This document shows positions 24,184 to 32,757 of a stretch of 64,000 nt of DNA, in pieces; within the stretch, counting starts at the first letter, position 1, and each line of letters begins with the position of its first letter. Both the position numbers and the translations under genes were made by a program. This DNA is from Candidatus Gastranaerophilales bacterium (GTDB lineage Bacteria; Cyanobacteriota; Vampirovibrionia; Gastranaerophilales; Gastranaerophilaceae). Location: contig CALUVV010000005.1 of assembly GCA_944324305.1 (NCBI GenBank), forward strand, positions 124,001 to 188,000, read 5' to 3'. A model generated the notes under the pieces. The model ran no database searches and was not told the DNA's origin. It was given only the letters and a program-made list of their open reading frames with translations.

Positions 24184-25431
24184 TTATAAAACAAAAGTTC
24201 CCGAAGAAAAAACAGCTTCACCTTTTGTAAACTTATACTCAACGGTTTTTTCTGTTTTAATCAGGTTTAACCGGACTTTTTCATCGGGTTTTATAATTGA
24301 TGAAAACTTAACTTTCTTAACCTTTTGCGGAACAAAATCAAGATTAAACGCATCTTTTATAAACTCTTTTACAATAAAAAGCTGCACAACACCCGGCAAA
24401 ATCGGCATTCCCGTAAAATGGCCTTCAAAAAAGTTACTGCTTTTCGAAAAAATTAAATCAAAATATGCGCAATTTGTACTTACGCCAAAATCTGTTATGT
24501 AAGGATAAGTTACGTTTGTGTTAAAAATTTCACTAATCCTTTGCCCGTCAATTTTTCCGCGTTCGTTTAGAGGCAGGTCAAACAAAAAACGCCACTTCTT
24601 GCAGCGTGCCGCAGCACCCGCAGTATCAGATTTTATAGTTTTTACGAGTTCAAGTTTTCCGTTTTTTTCTAAAATTTGTCTGCCTTTTTCATTCAAAACA
24701 ACAGCCGCACAAAGCTTATCATCCAGTTTAAGGCAATATGACTTTTCAATTAAATCGGATGAATTTAAATCATTTTCAACTTCCGCTAAAGAAATCCGCT
24801 TTTCCTGAATTTTTACAATCCTGTCATTACGCCCCTTAACCCTGAAACCATTCTCGAAAAATTCAAGCTCGTCACTTAATTCTAATTCATTTTCATCAAA
24901 ATATGGCGAGCAGATTTTTCCGTCATTATAATAAACATTTTCAAAAAATCTAAGGTTGTCTTTAGCAGACTGTCTGTAAGCAATTACTCCCGCTTCCGTA
25001 CTTCCGTAAATTTCTGTTATTTTAATTGACATCTCCTCAAAATATTCAAAAATATCGTTTTTTAGCGGCGCACCTGCTGATATTATCATCAAAGGCTTAT
25101 TTTTAAAATTAAATTTGTATTTTGCAAGCTTTTCAAGAAAAGAAGGAGTTGAAACAAATACGTATTTTTCGTAATCCTTCATATCTTCGGGGTACATAAC
25201 TCTTTCAGTATCAACAAAACACCCGAGAACTTCCGGAAGCATTACTGTAAAAGTTGTTCCGTACATATAATCGGGATTAACGGTAGATACAAAAACAGTA
25301 TCTTTAGAAAAATTAAAGAATTGCGCTAAATCCTGTCCTTCTCTAAAGACACATTCGTAACTCTTTTTTACAACTTTAGGCTCACCCGTTGAACCCGATG
25401 TATAAAATATAAAAGGTTTATTTTCTGTCAT
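24184..25431 (-). CDS. Short adenylate-forming ligase fused to a FabA/FabZ-like dehydratase domain
   Basis: 415 residues in two parts. Residues 1-300: an AMP-forming ligase with the P-loop FIFYTSGSTGEPKVVKKS at the very N-terminus, ITEIYGSTEAGVIAYR and a C-terminal KxxGRNDR-type loop (NGFRVKGRNDRIVKIQEKRI). The usual ~100-residue region before the P-loop is absent. Residues 310-415: a hot-dog domain with SNFFEGHFTGMPILPGVVQL, the FabA/FabZ-type motif. In aryl-polyene synthesis the ligase loads the aryl starter onto an ACP and the dehydratase makes the double bonds. Here both functions share one chain. Confidence 0.82.
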   Translation of the reverse strand: MTENKPFIFYTSGSTGEPKVVKKSYECVFREGQDLAQFFNFSKDTVFVSTVNPDYMYGTTFTVMLPEVLGCFVDTERVMYPEDMKDYEKYVFVSTPSFLEKLAKYKFNFKNKPLMIISAGAPLKNDIFEYFEEMSIKITEIYGSTEAGVIAYRQSAKDNLRFFENVYYNDGKICSPYFDENELELSDELEFFENGFRVKGRNDRIVKIQEKRISLAEVENDLNSSDLIEKSYCLKLDDKLCAAVVLNEKGRQILEKNGKLELVKTIKSDTAGAAARCKKWRFLFDLPLNERGKIDGQRISEIFNTNVTYPYITDFGVSTNCAYFDLIFSKSSNFFEGHFTGMPILPGVVQLFIVKEFIKDAFNLDFVPQKVKKVKFSSIIKPDEKVRLNLIKTEKTVEYKFTKGEAVFSSGTFVL

Positions 25432-25816
25432 ATTTTGCTCTCAAAATAATTCTTACGATATATTCTACCCCGAACATCACACCGAGTGCAATATATGAAA
25501 TACAAGCGTTATACAATGTCCAAATTTTCGGGGACATAAAAACGGTTGCAAAGGAAATCGACAAATTTATAAACAAAAATACACACCATACGTAAGTTAG
25601 TTTTCTTGTATAATTTCTTGAAAAATCAGTTAATTCACCGTCCATTTTTTTTGCAATTTTTTGAATAACGGTTTCTTTACAAAAAAGTGATGAGAAAAAA
25701 ACGCAAAATATAAAAGAATTTACGATTACGGGATAAAATTTCAAAGCATAAATCTTACTGAAATGAAACAGTAAAACAACAAATATTGTACCGATAAAGG
25801 GTAATATTTTAATCAT
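25418..25816 (-). CDS. Small membrane protein of the aryl-polyene-type cluster
   Basis: 132 residues with four hydrophobic segments (ILPFIGTIFVVLLFHF, FYPVIVNSFIFCVFFSSLF, VWCVFLFINLSISFATVF, ISYIALGVMFGVEYIVRII). A predicted membrane protein of this size and position, next to the ACPs and the ligase, is a standard part of aryl-polyene clusters; its role is not known. It overlaps the ACP gene by four bases and the ligase gene by 14. Confidence 0.7.
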   Translation of the reverse strand: MIKILPFIGTIFVVLLFHFSKIYALKFYPVIVNSFIFCVFFSSLFCKETVIQKIAKKMDGELTDFSRNYTRKLTYVWCVFLFINLSISFATVFMSPKIWTLYNACISYIALGVMFGVEYIVRIILRAKYDRK

Positions 25817-26064
25817 AACAATTCTTCAACAGCAGAAACAACATCATCAATTGTTCTTATCTGCTTAAAGTTTTCGGGAGAAATTTTCTTTTCGGTAAAT
25901 TCCTGCAGCTTAACCGCCAAATCAACCGCATCAATACTATCGAGTTCCAAATCTTCAAACAAATTTGCTTCGGGCACGAGTTTTTCAGGCTCGATTTCAA
26001 AATCATCAGCCAGAATTTCTTTTAATCTATCAAAAATCTGTTCTCTAGAGTATTTTTTAGACAT
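25813..26064 (-). CDS. Acyl carrier protein (cluster ACP 2)
   Basis: 83 residues. The phosphopantetheine site is LELDSIDAVDLAVKLQEF with the serine in DSID. Paired ACPs are a hallmark of aryl-polyene clusters. It begins immediately after the first ACP gene stops. Confidence 0.9.
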   Translation of the reverse strand: MSKKYSREQIFDRLKEILADDFEIEPEKLVPEANLFEDLELDSIDAVDLAVKLQEFTEKKISPENFKQIRTIDDVVSAVEELL

Positions 26065-26319
26065 TTAACTAACCTTACTTCTTATAAAATCTGCGATTGT
26101 TTTAACAGAATAAAAATGTTTTTTATTTTCTTCTTTGTTATCGCTCAAATCAATATGATATTTTTTCTTCAAAGCCATACCGAGTTCCAGAGCATCAATA
26201 CTGTCTAAGCCCAACCCGCTTATAAATAACGGCTCATCGTCTTTAATATCGTCGGCTGTTATATCCTCTAATTCAAGCGATTCAATGATTAGAGTTTTAA
26301 TTTCGTTTTCCAAGCACAT
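26065..26319 (-). CDS. Acyl carrier protein (cluster ACP 1)
   Basis: 84 residues with the phosphopantetheine site LGLDSIDALELGMALKKKY. Ribosome-binding site AGGTGG. It is the first of the nine-gene block that runs to 19029. Confidence 0.9.
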   Translation of the reverse strand: MCLENEIKTLIIESLELEDITADDIKDDEPLFISGLGLDSIDALELGMALKKKYHIDLSDNKEENKKHFYSVKTIADFIRSKVS

Positions 26320-26385
26320 CTTAATCCACCTGATAATATTTATAACTTAATTAGTAAGTAAAGTCAAATTTAACATGAATATAAC

Positions 26386-27684
26386 TTAAATTGCAGGGCC
26401 GCCGTATTCATTATAAAGTTTCATAACATCATCAGGGATTGTTTCATCCCCGCCTAACGCTTTATTAATCAATTTTCTATAAGTTTCTGCAACAAACTCC
26501 ACAGGTGATTTAGCAGCATAATTAGAAGCTCTATTAGCAATTTGTTGTTTTTCTTTACTGTTTACAAAATCATTTGTAATATCTGATACTTTACCAAAAC
26601 GTTTAATGCAAGCTTCTGGTTTACCCATAGATAAAAATTTATCTTCACCTATTTTAATAAGGTGCTCTAAATGTCCGTTTTCATGATAAATAATACTAAA
26701 TTTATTTCCTGAAGGATAATCTACATAAATTCTATCACCTGAATTTAGGCAAGTATTTACTAAATCTACAAGTACATTTCTTTGTCGTCCTGTTGATAAT
26801 TTTTCTAATTGTTTTAAATCAGGCAATTTTGAATGTGCTAATAAAATCTCCTGTACACCTTCATTTTTCAACAATTGTTGTATTTTTGAATAAGGAGCAT
26901 TATAAAAAGCATTGGTTACATTTAACATTGAAGCAAAATCTTCATACAATTTGACTTTATCTATCAATGAAAAACTTTCAGGATTTTCATTGAATTTATT
27001 TAAAGTTTTCAATAAATTGTCAGAAACTTCCCCACAATGATAAAACGGATATAAATCAAGTTTTCCGTCTTTATTTTTATATAAAACTTTTTTGTTCAGA
27101 AGTGTTTGAATATCAGTTTTTACATATTCACCTAGATTTTCAAAAGTTTTTTTATTTACATTTAAAATAGCTCCAAATTTAGGATTAGTAATATCAGTTA
27201 TCATAAAGGCTAAATCCCTGTCATCGTGAGCTACATAGCCTATTGTATCAAATAATTTAGCTTTGCCTTTTCGTACGTTATTGATATTTGTAAGCCCCTC
27301 ATTTACCCAGTTCATTACATCCAAAGGCATACTATCATCATAATTTTTTACTCCGAGCTTTGTTTTCGCAAATTCTATTGCTTCCTTAGTCGTCTTAGCA
27401 GGAGTAAAGTCAATATGTTCAGCCAGTTTTACAACCTCTTCTTGGGCTGCACCAACTTTTCCGCGAAGCAACAATGCTGTAGCTGTCAGAGCTGCAGCTA
27501 TACCAAGACCAATACCCCATTTTTGTCCGTTGGACAAACCTTTTTTCTTGTCGTTAAGCTCAACACTATCTTGTGGATATGGCTGTGTTGTATAAGTAGG
27601 ATTTATGTTTTGTGTATCTTGATTACCGAAATTTATTCGATTTAGACTATTTGCATTTGCAAAACTAACAGGCTGTATTGACAC
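26386..27684 (-). CDS. Putative zincin metallopeptidase with SF-type N-terminus, inside the polyene cluster
   Basis: 432 residues from GTG 27684 (AAAGGA six bases upstream). The first 45 residues are disordered, with QPVSFANANSLNRINFGNQ. A hydrophobic segment follows (WGIGLGIAAALTATALLL), then a globular domain. Near residue 335 is SIIYHENGHLEHLIKI, an HExxH zinc motif with an extra His. Downstream is SPVEFVAETYRKLI, like the gluzincin third-ligand helix. A catalytic peptidase anchored by the N-terminal helix is likely but unproven. It interrupts the biosynthetic genes on the same strand, with 60-65 base gaps on both sides. Confidence 0.55.
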   Translation of the reverse strand: MSIQPVSFANANSLNRINFGNQDTQNINPTYTTQPYPQDSVELNDKKKGLSNGQKWGIGLGIAAALTATALLLRGKVGAAQEEVVKLAEHIDFTPAKTTKEAIEFAKTKLGVKNYDDSMPLDVMNWVNEGLTNINNVRKGKAKLFDTIGYVAHDDRDLAFMITDITNPKFGAILNVNKKTFENLGEYVKTDIQTLLNKKVLYKNKDGKLDLYPFYHCGEVSDNLLKTLNKFNENPESFSLIDKVKLYEDFASMLNVTNAFYNAPYSKIQQLLKNEGVQEILLAHSKLPDLKQLEKLSTGRQRNVLVDLVNTCLNSGDRIYVDYPSGNKFSIIYHENGHLEHLIKIGEDKFLSMGKPEACIKRFGKVSDITNDFVNSKEKQQIANRASNYAAKSPVEFVAETYRKLINKALGGDETIPDDVMKLYNEYGGPAI

Positions 27685-27744
27685 AAAAATTCCTTTCTAC
27701 CTTGTATATATTTATAAAAACATAAAGATAAAAAAAATTGCCGG

Positions 27745-28470
27745 TTAATTAGCAAAGTCAAATTTGATTTTTTCAGAAATAGCTTTTCTTAGCTTTATTT
27801 CTGATTTTTCATTAAAATCAGACAATTTTATGGGGGGTAATTGACTTATCGTATAAGTAATTAACCTGTCTGATGCATCATATATCGGCTTACCTTTCTG
27901 TAAAAACGGATAATCGCATTCGATTTTGACAGGAATAATATCCGCACCGGACGCAATTTGTAAAGCAGCTGCCCCCTTGTGGATTTTTAAATCTTCGCCT
28001 TCTACGGTTCGTGTTCCCGTCGGAAAAATTATAATATTGTATCCGTCTTTCAATGCTTCCGCAGATATTTTCTTAAACTCATCCAATTCCACATTATTCG
28101 GAATATAAACATTTTTTATAATGTTTTTTAAAAATATATTATTCAACAATTCTTTTTTGGCAAGACAAAGAGAATTATCAAACAGGCCGATAAGTATCAT
28201 AATATCAATAAATGTAGGATGAGTGGAAACTATAATTTTTCCGCGTACCTGCTCAAAGTTGTTCAATTTAATTTTAATAAGCCCGAGTTTTACAAAAAGG
28301 TTTGTATAAAAACGCCATAGTTTATGTATTAACCTTGAAAAACCCTCACGTTTGTTTTGATTTTTAATAAACATTCCGCCGACAGGCAAAAACACAAAAC
28401 CTAAGAAAAGCGAACAGATACCGAATATCGCAAATAACAAAACTACAAGAAAACCGCGCAAATATCTCAT
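27745..28470 (-). CDS. PlsC-like 1-acylglycerol-3-phosphate acyltransferase family protein
   Basis: 241 residues from ATG 28470, which overlaps the upstream stop (ATGA). HX4D motif STHPTFIDIMILIGL, the FPTGTRTVEGE block (usually FPEGTRS) and an N-terminal membrane helix. In aryl-polyene clusters this family builds or acylates the lipid anchor. It is translationally coupled to the chain-length-factor-like gene. Confidence 0.85.
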   Translation of the reverse strand: MRYLRGFLVVLLFAIFGICSLFLGFVFLPVGGMFIKNQNKREGFSRLIHKLWRFYTNLFVKLGLIKIKLNNFEQVRGKIIVSTHPTFIDIMILIGLFDNSLCLAKKELLNNIFLKNIIKNVYIPNNVELDEFKKISAEALKDGYNIIIFPTGTRTVEGEDLKIHKGAAALQIASGADIIPVKIECDYPFLQKGKPIYDASDRLITYTISQLPPIKLSDFNEKSEIKLRKAISEKIKFDFAN

Positions 28471-29036
28471 ACTCTCTCCAAAATATAAAGAGGACAAATA
28501 TAGCGCCCGCCTTTTATAAATTCCGTAAAGCTGTTTGGTTCAAGATTTTCCGTGTTAGCAAAAATTCTGACATGCTCACCGTCTTTCACATCAAGCAATA
28601 TTGAAATACTCTCAAAGCGGTCAACGGATTCCGCATAGCAAAAAAGAGTTTTCTCTTTATTTAAAACAGCATCCAAAAGCCCTGCCGAAAATGTATCTTC
28701 ACCCGCGGCAACAGAATTATACGCGCAATGCAGATTGTTTATAAGCGAAAACAGGCCGACAGTTGAATTATGAACGGAAAAACTAAAACCAGCAGGAGAA
28801 ATTTCATTTTCTTCATGTTCCTGTCTGATAAGTTTTACAACCCTTTCAAGCTCTCCGTATCGGGATGCATAGCAAAGTTTTTTTATCCCGTCTTCATTAC
28901 ATTGAAGCATTGTACTCAATGCAATTTTACCTGCAGGTGAAAGCTTGCGGCGCATCATCATGGGAACTTGCGTTAAGTCAATATTTTCACCCGTTGAATA
29001 TGAAATTTTTTTTATAAAAAATTCAATCCTTTTCAT
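28467..29036 (-). CDS. Beta-ketoacyl synthase-like chain length factor
   Basis: 189 residues, matching the N-terminal-only ketosynthase-like family of aryl-polyene clusters (MMMRRKLSPAGKIALSTM, SPAGFSFSVHNSTVGLFSLI, SVAAGEDTFSAGLLDAVL). No active-site Cys is present, so it should act as the non-catalytic partner of a ketosynthase. Its ATG is in a palindrome shared with the divergent ketosynthase. Confidence 0.8.
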   Translation of the reverse strand: MKRIEFFIKKISYSTGENIDLTQVPMMMRRKLSPAGKIALSTMLQCNEDGIKKLCYASRYGELERVVKLIRQEHEENEISPAGFSFSVHNSTVGLFSLINNLHCAYNSVAAGEDTFSAGLLDAVLNKEKTLFCYAESVDRFESISILLDVKDGEHVRIFANTENLEPNSFTEFIKGGRYICPLYILERV

Positions 29037-29055
29037 GATAATATATTATCATGAA
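29032..29055. promoter_or_regulatory. 24-bp perfect palindrome containing both divergent start codons
   Basis: Half-site TTCATGATAATA followed by its exact complement, centred between 29043 and 29044. The two ATGs (29034-29036 minus, 29051-29053 plus) lie inside it with only 14 bases between them. The central TAATATATTA can serve as a -10 box in both directions, about 6-7 bases from each ATG. No ribosome-binding site fits on either side. Confidence 0.75.
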
Positions 29056-30106
29056 CGAGATTTTTATTACAGATGCCTGTGCGCTCTTTGCCGATAAACT
29101 GACACCTGACGATAAAATCGTTAAGGGCAGCAAGTTTTATTTCGGCAAAATTGAAAAAGATTTTGAACCGATTAATGATGAAAAATTTGATTTAAGATGC
29201 AACAGGATTTTAAAATATCTCGTTGACAAATTGGACTTGACCGGATTTGAAAAAGACGAAATAGGAATTGTAATCGGAACTACAAATTCGGGCATAGAAG
29301 AGTTCGAAACAACAGAAAATAAGCACCATGCAGAACTCGGCAATCCCGCAGAGTTTTTGAAACGGTATTTAGGAACTGCAAATTATGCCGCAAGCGTTTC
29401 AACGGCCTGCACATCGGGAATAAAAGCTTTTTCAACAGCCGTAAAGCTTCTTGAAAATAATGTTTGCAAAGCTGTAATTGCAGGCGGAGTTGATACATTA
29501 GCGAGTATGCCGACTTACGGGTTTCACGCGCTGGAAGTTCTTTCGCATGAAAAAACAAATCCGTTTTCCAAAAACCGCAGCGGAATAAGCATAGGCGAGG
29601 GTGCAGCATTATTTCTTCTTACAAAAAATTCGGGCAATGTAAAAATTCTCGGAATTGGTGAAACTTCAGACGCTTATCATTCTGCAACTCCTGACCCCGA
29701 AGGCACACAGGCAGCAAAGGCAATTCAACTTGCACTTGATGAAGCGGGCCTGAAACCGGAAGATATAGATTACATAAATCTTCACGGTACAGGCACAATT
29801 TCAAACGACTTAATGGAAGCCAATGCGGTTTATAAAGTTTTTGGCAATAGAGTTCCTGCAAGTTCGACAAAACCTTTTACGGGGCACTGCCTCGGTGCTG
29901 CTGCCGCAGTTGAAACTTACATTTGTTATGAAATTTTAAAAGGGAAACGGGATTTGCCAATCCACGATTTTGACGGTGAATATGACAGGACATTGCCGGA
30001 AATTAATCTTGTAACTAAAAACACTTTCCCGGCATATATAAAAAACTGTATGTGTACATCGTTTGGCTTTGGCGGTACAAATGCTGTTATTATTATTGGA
30101 GCGTAA
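29051..30106 (+). CDS. Beta-ketoacyl-ACP synthase (cluster KS 1)
   Basis: 351 residues. The catalytic triad is visible: Cys in SVSTACTSGIKAFS, His in NLHGTGTISNDLMEANA and His in STKPFTGHCLGAAAAVE. It extends the polyene by condensing malonyl-ACP, probably together with the chain-length factor encoded divergently. It is shorter than typical FabF (about 410). It is the first of four plus-strand genes. Confidence 0.87.
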   Translation: MNEIFITDACALFADKLTPDDKIVKGSKFYFGKIEKDFEPINDEKFDLRCNRILKYLVDKLDLTGFEKDEIGIVIGTTNSGIEEFETTENKHHAELGNPAEFLKRYLGTANYAASVSTACTSGIKAFSTAVKLLENNVCKAVIAGGVDTLASMPTYGFHALEVLSHEKTNPFSKNRSGISIGEGAALFLLTKNSGNVKILGIGETSDAYHSATPDPEGTQAAKAIQLALDEAGLKPEDIDYINLHGTGTISNDLMEANAVYKVFGNRVPASSTKPFTGHCLGAAAAVETYICYEILKGKRDLPIHDFDGEYDRTLPEINLVTKNTFPAYIKNCMCTSFGFGGTNAVIIIGA

Positions 30107-30109
30107 TTC

Positions 30110-30544
30110 ATGGACTTAAATAATATTCTTCCTCACGACAAACCGATGATTTTGATTGACGACATATTAGAAATTGATATGAAAAATCAATTCGTCAAAA
30201 CATCAGTAACAATCCATGAAGATAAAATATTTTTTGATAAAGAAATTAACGGAATATCTCCGCTTGCAGGAATTGAGTTTATGGCGCAGACAATCGGCTG
30301 CTATGCTTTTTATAAAGCAGGTGAAACCGTTCCCAAAATCGGTTTTTTACTTGGCACAAGACTTTATGAAAACTCTCTTGAAAAATTCGAAAACGGTAAA
30401 ACTTATACTGTTACCGCAAAAGAGATTTACGGTGACAACGAACTTGTTTCATTCGAGTGTTTAATTTATAATGAAAATAAAGAAGTTGCTAAGGCAACGG
30501 TTAACGCATTCCAGCCGCAAAACGCCGGGGAGTATATTAAATGA
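30110..30544 (+). CDS. 3-hydroxyacyl-ACP dehydratase (hot-dog)
   Basis: 144 residues with ILPHDKPMILIDDILEIDM (catalytic His region) and ISPLAGIEFMAQTIGCYA, the hot-dog helix. It is the second dehydratase of the cluster beside the fused domain at 24.2 kb. It removes water from 3-hydroxyacyl-ACP to form the trans double bonds. Three bases separate it from the ketosynthase, and its end overlaps the ketoreductase start (ATGA). Confidence 0.85.
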   Translation: MDLNNILPHDKPMILIDDILEIDMKNQFVKTSVTIHEDKIFFDKEINGISPLAGIEFMAQTIGCYAFYKAGETVPKIGFLLGTRLYENSLEKFENGKTYTVTAKEIYGDNELVSFECLIYNENKEVAKATVNAFQPQNAGEYIK

Positions 30545-31251
30545 AAAGAGTACTAATAACAGGTTCAAGCAGAGGTATAGGAAAAGAAACAGCTCTTTAT
30601 CTTGCAAAAAACGGGTTTGATATTGACGTTCACTACGCTCACAACCAAGCAAAAGCCGAAGAAACAGCAAACGAAATAAAAGCTTTGGGCCGTAATGCCG
30701 AAATTTTAAAGTTCGACATAAAAAACAGGGAAGAATGCGCAGCCGTTTTAGCTGACAGACTTTATTACGGTGTTGTCCTAAATGCGGGAATTGCAAAAGA
30801 CAATGTTTTTCCAATCCTTGAAGGCAATGAGTGGGATGAGGTTATTGATACAAACCTCACAGGATTTTATAATGTCTTGAAACCTCTTGTTATGCCTATG
30901 ATTTCTAACAGGATTAAGGGAAGAATTATAACACTTTCATCGGTTTCGGGACTTTGCGGAAACCGCGGACAGGTAAATTATTCGGCGTCAAAAGCAGGAA
31001 TTATCGGAGCAACAAAGGCACTTTCGCTTGAGCTTGCAAAACGCGGAATTACAGTAAACTGCATTGCACCGGGCGTAATCGAAACTGATATGATAAAAGA
31101 TGTTCCGGTTGATGAGGTTAAAAAACTAATCCCGATGAGAAGATTCGGACAGGCGCGTGAAGTCGCAAGTCTTGTAAATTATCTTATGAGCGAAGACGCG
31201 TCATATATTACGGGTCAGGTAATTTCCGTAAACGGGGGAATGTACTTATGA
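30541..31251 (+). CDS. 3-oxoacyl-ACP reductase, FabG-like
   Basis: 236 residues, short-chain dehydrogenase. NAD(P) motif TGSSRGIGKETALYL, NAG in VVLNAGIAKDN, catalytic Ser/Tyr/Lys in TLSSVSGLCGNRGQVNYSASKAG, and the C-terminal YITGQVISVNGGMYL. It reduces 3-ketoacyl-ACP during polyene assembly. It overlaps both neighbours by four bases. Confidence 0.92.
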   Translation: MKRVLITGSSRGIGKETALYLAKNGFDIDVHYAHNQAKAEETANEIKALGRNAEILKFDIKNREECAAVLADRLYYGVVLNAGIAKDNVFPILEGNEWDEVIDTNLTGFYNVLKPLVMPMISNRIKGRIITLSSVSGLCGNRGQVNYSASKAGIIGATKALSLELAKRGITVNCIAPGVIETDMIKDVPVDEVKKLIPMRRFGQAREVASLVNYLMSEDASYITGQVISVNGGMYL

Positions 31252-32471
31252 AACGTGTGGTTGTAACAGGAATGTCTTTAACAAGCCCTTTAGGAAGCGA
31301 TATTAATACCGCTTTTGAAAGTCTTCAAAAACTTGAGAATTGTATTGAATATGATAAAAATCTTGACCAATACAAAAGGCTTAACACAAGACTTTCAGCC
31401 CGCGTGAAAGGTTTTGAAATTCCTTCAACTTATAACAGAAAAGTTTTGCGCACAATGGGACCTTTATCCGTTATGGCTGTCAGAACAGCCGAAATTGCTC
31501 TTGAAGATGCGGGGCTTTCAGGAGATGAAATAATTACAAACGGTGACACAGGTGTAAGCTACGGCTCTTCATCGGGCTCGCTTGATGCCATAATTGATTT
31601 TTACGGAATGCAGATAGATAAAGAGGTTAAGGGTTTAAATTCCGGTTCGTACGTGAAAATGATGCCCCAAACCACCGCCGTAAATATCTCGCTGTATTTT
31701 AAAACAACAGGACGCCTTGTTCCCTGCTCAACTGCCTGCACATCGGGTTCAATGGGTATCGGATATGCATATGAAGCGATTAAAAACGGATATGAAACAG
31801 TAATGATTGCAGGCGGGGGCGAAGAACTTCATGCAACGGAAATCGCAATTTTTGATACGCTTTATGCAACAAGCCAGAAAAACAATACTCCGAAATTAAC
31901 TCCTTCTCCTTTCGACAACAACCGCGACGGGCTTGTAATCGGCGAAGGCGCGGGAACTCTCATTTTGGAAGAATATGAACATGCAAAACGCCGCGGAGCA
32001 AAGATTTATGCAGAAATCATAGGTTTCGGAACAAGCACAGACGGAACCCATATTACAAACCCGAACAGAAAAACAATGGGTAAAGCATTAGAACTTGCCT
32101 TGAAAGATTCAGATTTATCACCGGATAAAATAGGCTATGTAAACGCGCACGGTACGGCAACACTTCAGGGAGATATAGCAGAAACTTATGCAACAGAAGA
32201 AATTTTCAAAAGACAGGTTCCTATAAGTTCGACAAAAAGCTACACAGGCCACACCCTAGGTGCATGCGGTGCAATTGAAGCAATTTTGAGTATCGAAATG
32301 ATGAACAGAGGCTGGTTTCATCCTACTTTGAATTTAAATGAAATTGACCCTGAATGCGGAAATCTTGATTACATAAAAGGTGAGGGCAGAGAGATTAAAA
32401 CAGATTATGTAATGTCAAATAACTTTGCCTTCGGCGGGATTAACACATCATTGATATTCAAACGTATCTAA
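31248..32471 (+). CDS. Beta-ketoacyl-ACP synthase, FabF-like (cluster KS 2)
   Basis: 407 residues, full FabF length. Active-site Cys in VPCSTACTSGSMGIGYA, His in VNAHGTATLQGDIAE and His in STKSYTGHTLGACGAIEA. The C-terminal NNFAFGGINTSLIF is typical. Two full ketosynthases plus one chain-length factor match the aryl-polyene gene complement. Its last 24 bases overlap a small convergent gene. Confidence 0.9.
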   Translation: MKRVVVTGMSLTSPLGSDINTAFESLQKLENCIEYDKNLDQYKRLNTRLSARVKGFEIPSTYNRKVLRTMGPLSVMAVRTAEIALEDAGLSGDEIITNGDTGVSYGSSSGSLDAIIDFYGMQIDKEVKGLNSGSYVKMMPQTTAVNISLYFKTTGRLVPCSTACTSGSMGIGYAYEAIKNGYETVMIAGGGEELHATEIAIFDTLYATSQKNNTPKLTPSPFDNNRDGLVIGEGAGTLILEEYEHAKRRGAKIYAEIIGFGTSTDGTHITNPNRKTMGKALELALKDSDLSPDKIGYVNAHGTATLQGDIAETYATEEIFKRQVPISSTKSYTGHTLGACGAIEAILSIEMMNRGWFHPTLNLNEIDPECGNLDYIKGEGREIKTDYVMSNNFAFGGINTSLIFKRI

Positions 32472-32645
32472 ATCATCTTTATTTAATTTTTTTGCCACAA
32501 GACAGGCAGCCTCATAAAAAACTATCGGCAAAGCGCAATACCCCGATACAACAAGTGCATCTTTTATCGGGGTTGGCTGCTTTAAAGGTGTATTTTGTGA
32601 TACTTTCGGGGTCACAGTATTAATTTTAACAGGTGGAATTTTCAT
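32448..32645 (-). CDS. Small hypothetical protein
   Basis: 65 residues: Pro/Lys/Thr-rich N-terminus (MKIPPVKINTVTPKVSQNTP) and a hydrophobic helix (DALVVSGYCALPIVFYEAACLVA). The layout resembles the 81-residue protein at 35.2 kb. It overlaps the ketosynthase end antisense, so expression is uncertain. Confidence 0.5.
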   Translation of the reverse strand: MKIPPVKINTVTPKVSQNTPLKQPTPIKDALVVSGYCALPIVFYEAACLVAKKLNKDDLDTFEYQ

Positions 32646-32715
32646 AAGATTATTTTCTTATCTTTTACGGATAAATACATTAGACAAAAGAGCAGAAAAT
32701 TTCTTATTTTTATAT

Positions 32716-32721
32716 TATAAT
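32716..32721 (+). promoter_or_regulatory. Candidate -10 box for the ABC-F gene
   Basis: TATAAT at 32716-32721, giving a leader of about 30 bases that includes an AATTAAT/TCAGCTGA/TTAATT near-palindrome and the GGGAAAAA ribosome-binding region. A good -35 was not found. Confidence 0.4.
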
Positions 32722-32757
32722 TAATTTCAGCTGATTAATTATAAATAGGGAAAAAGT

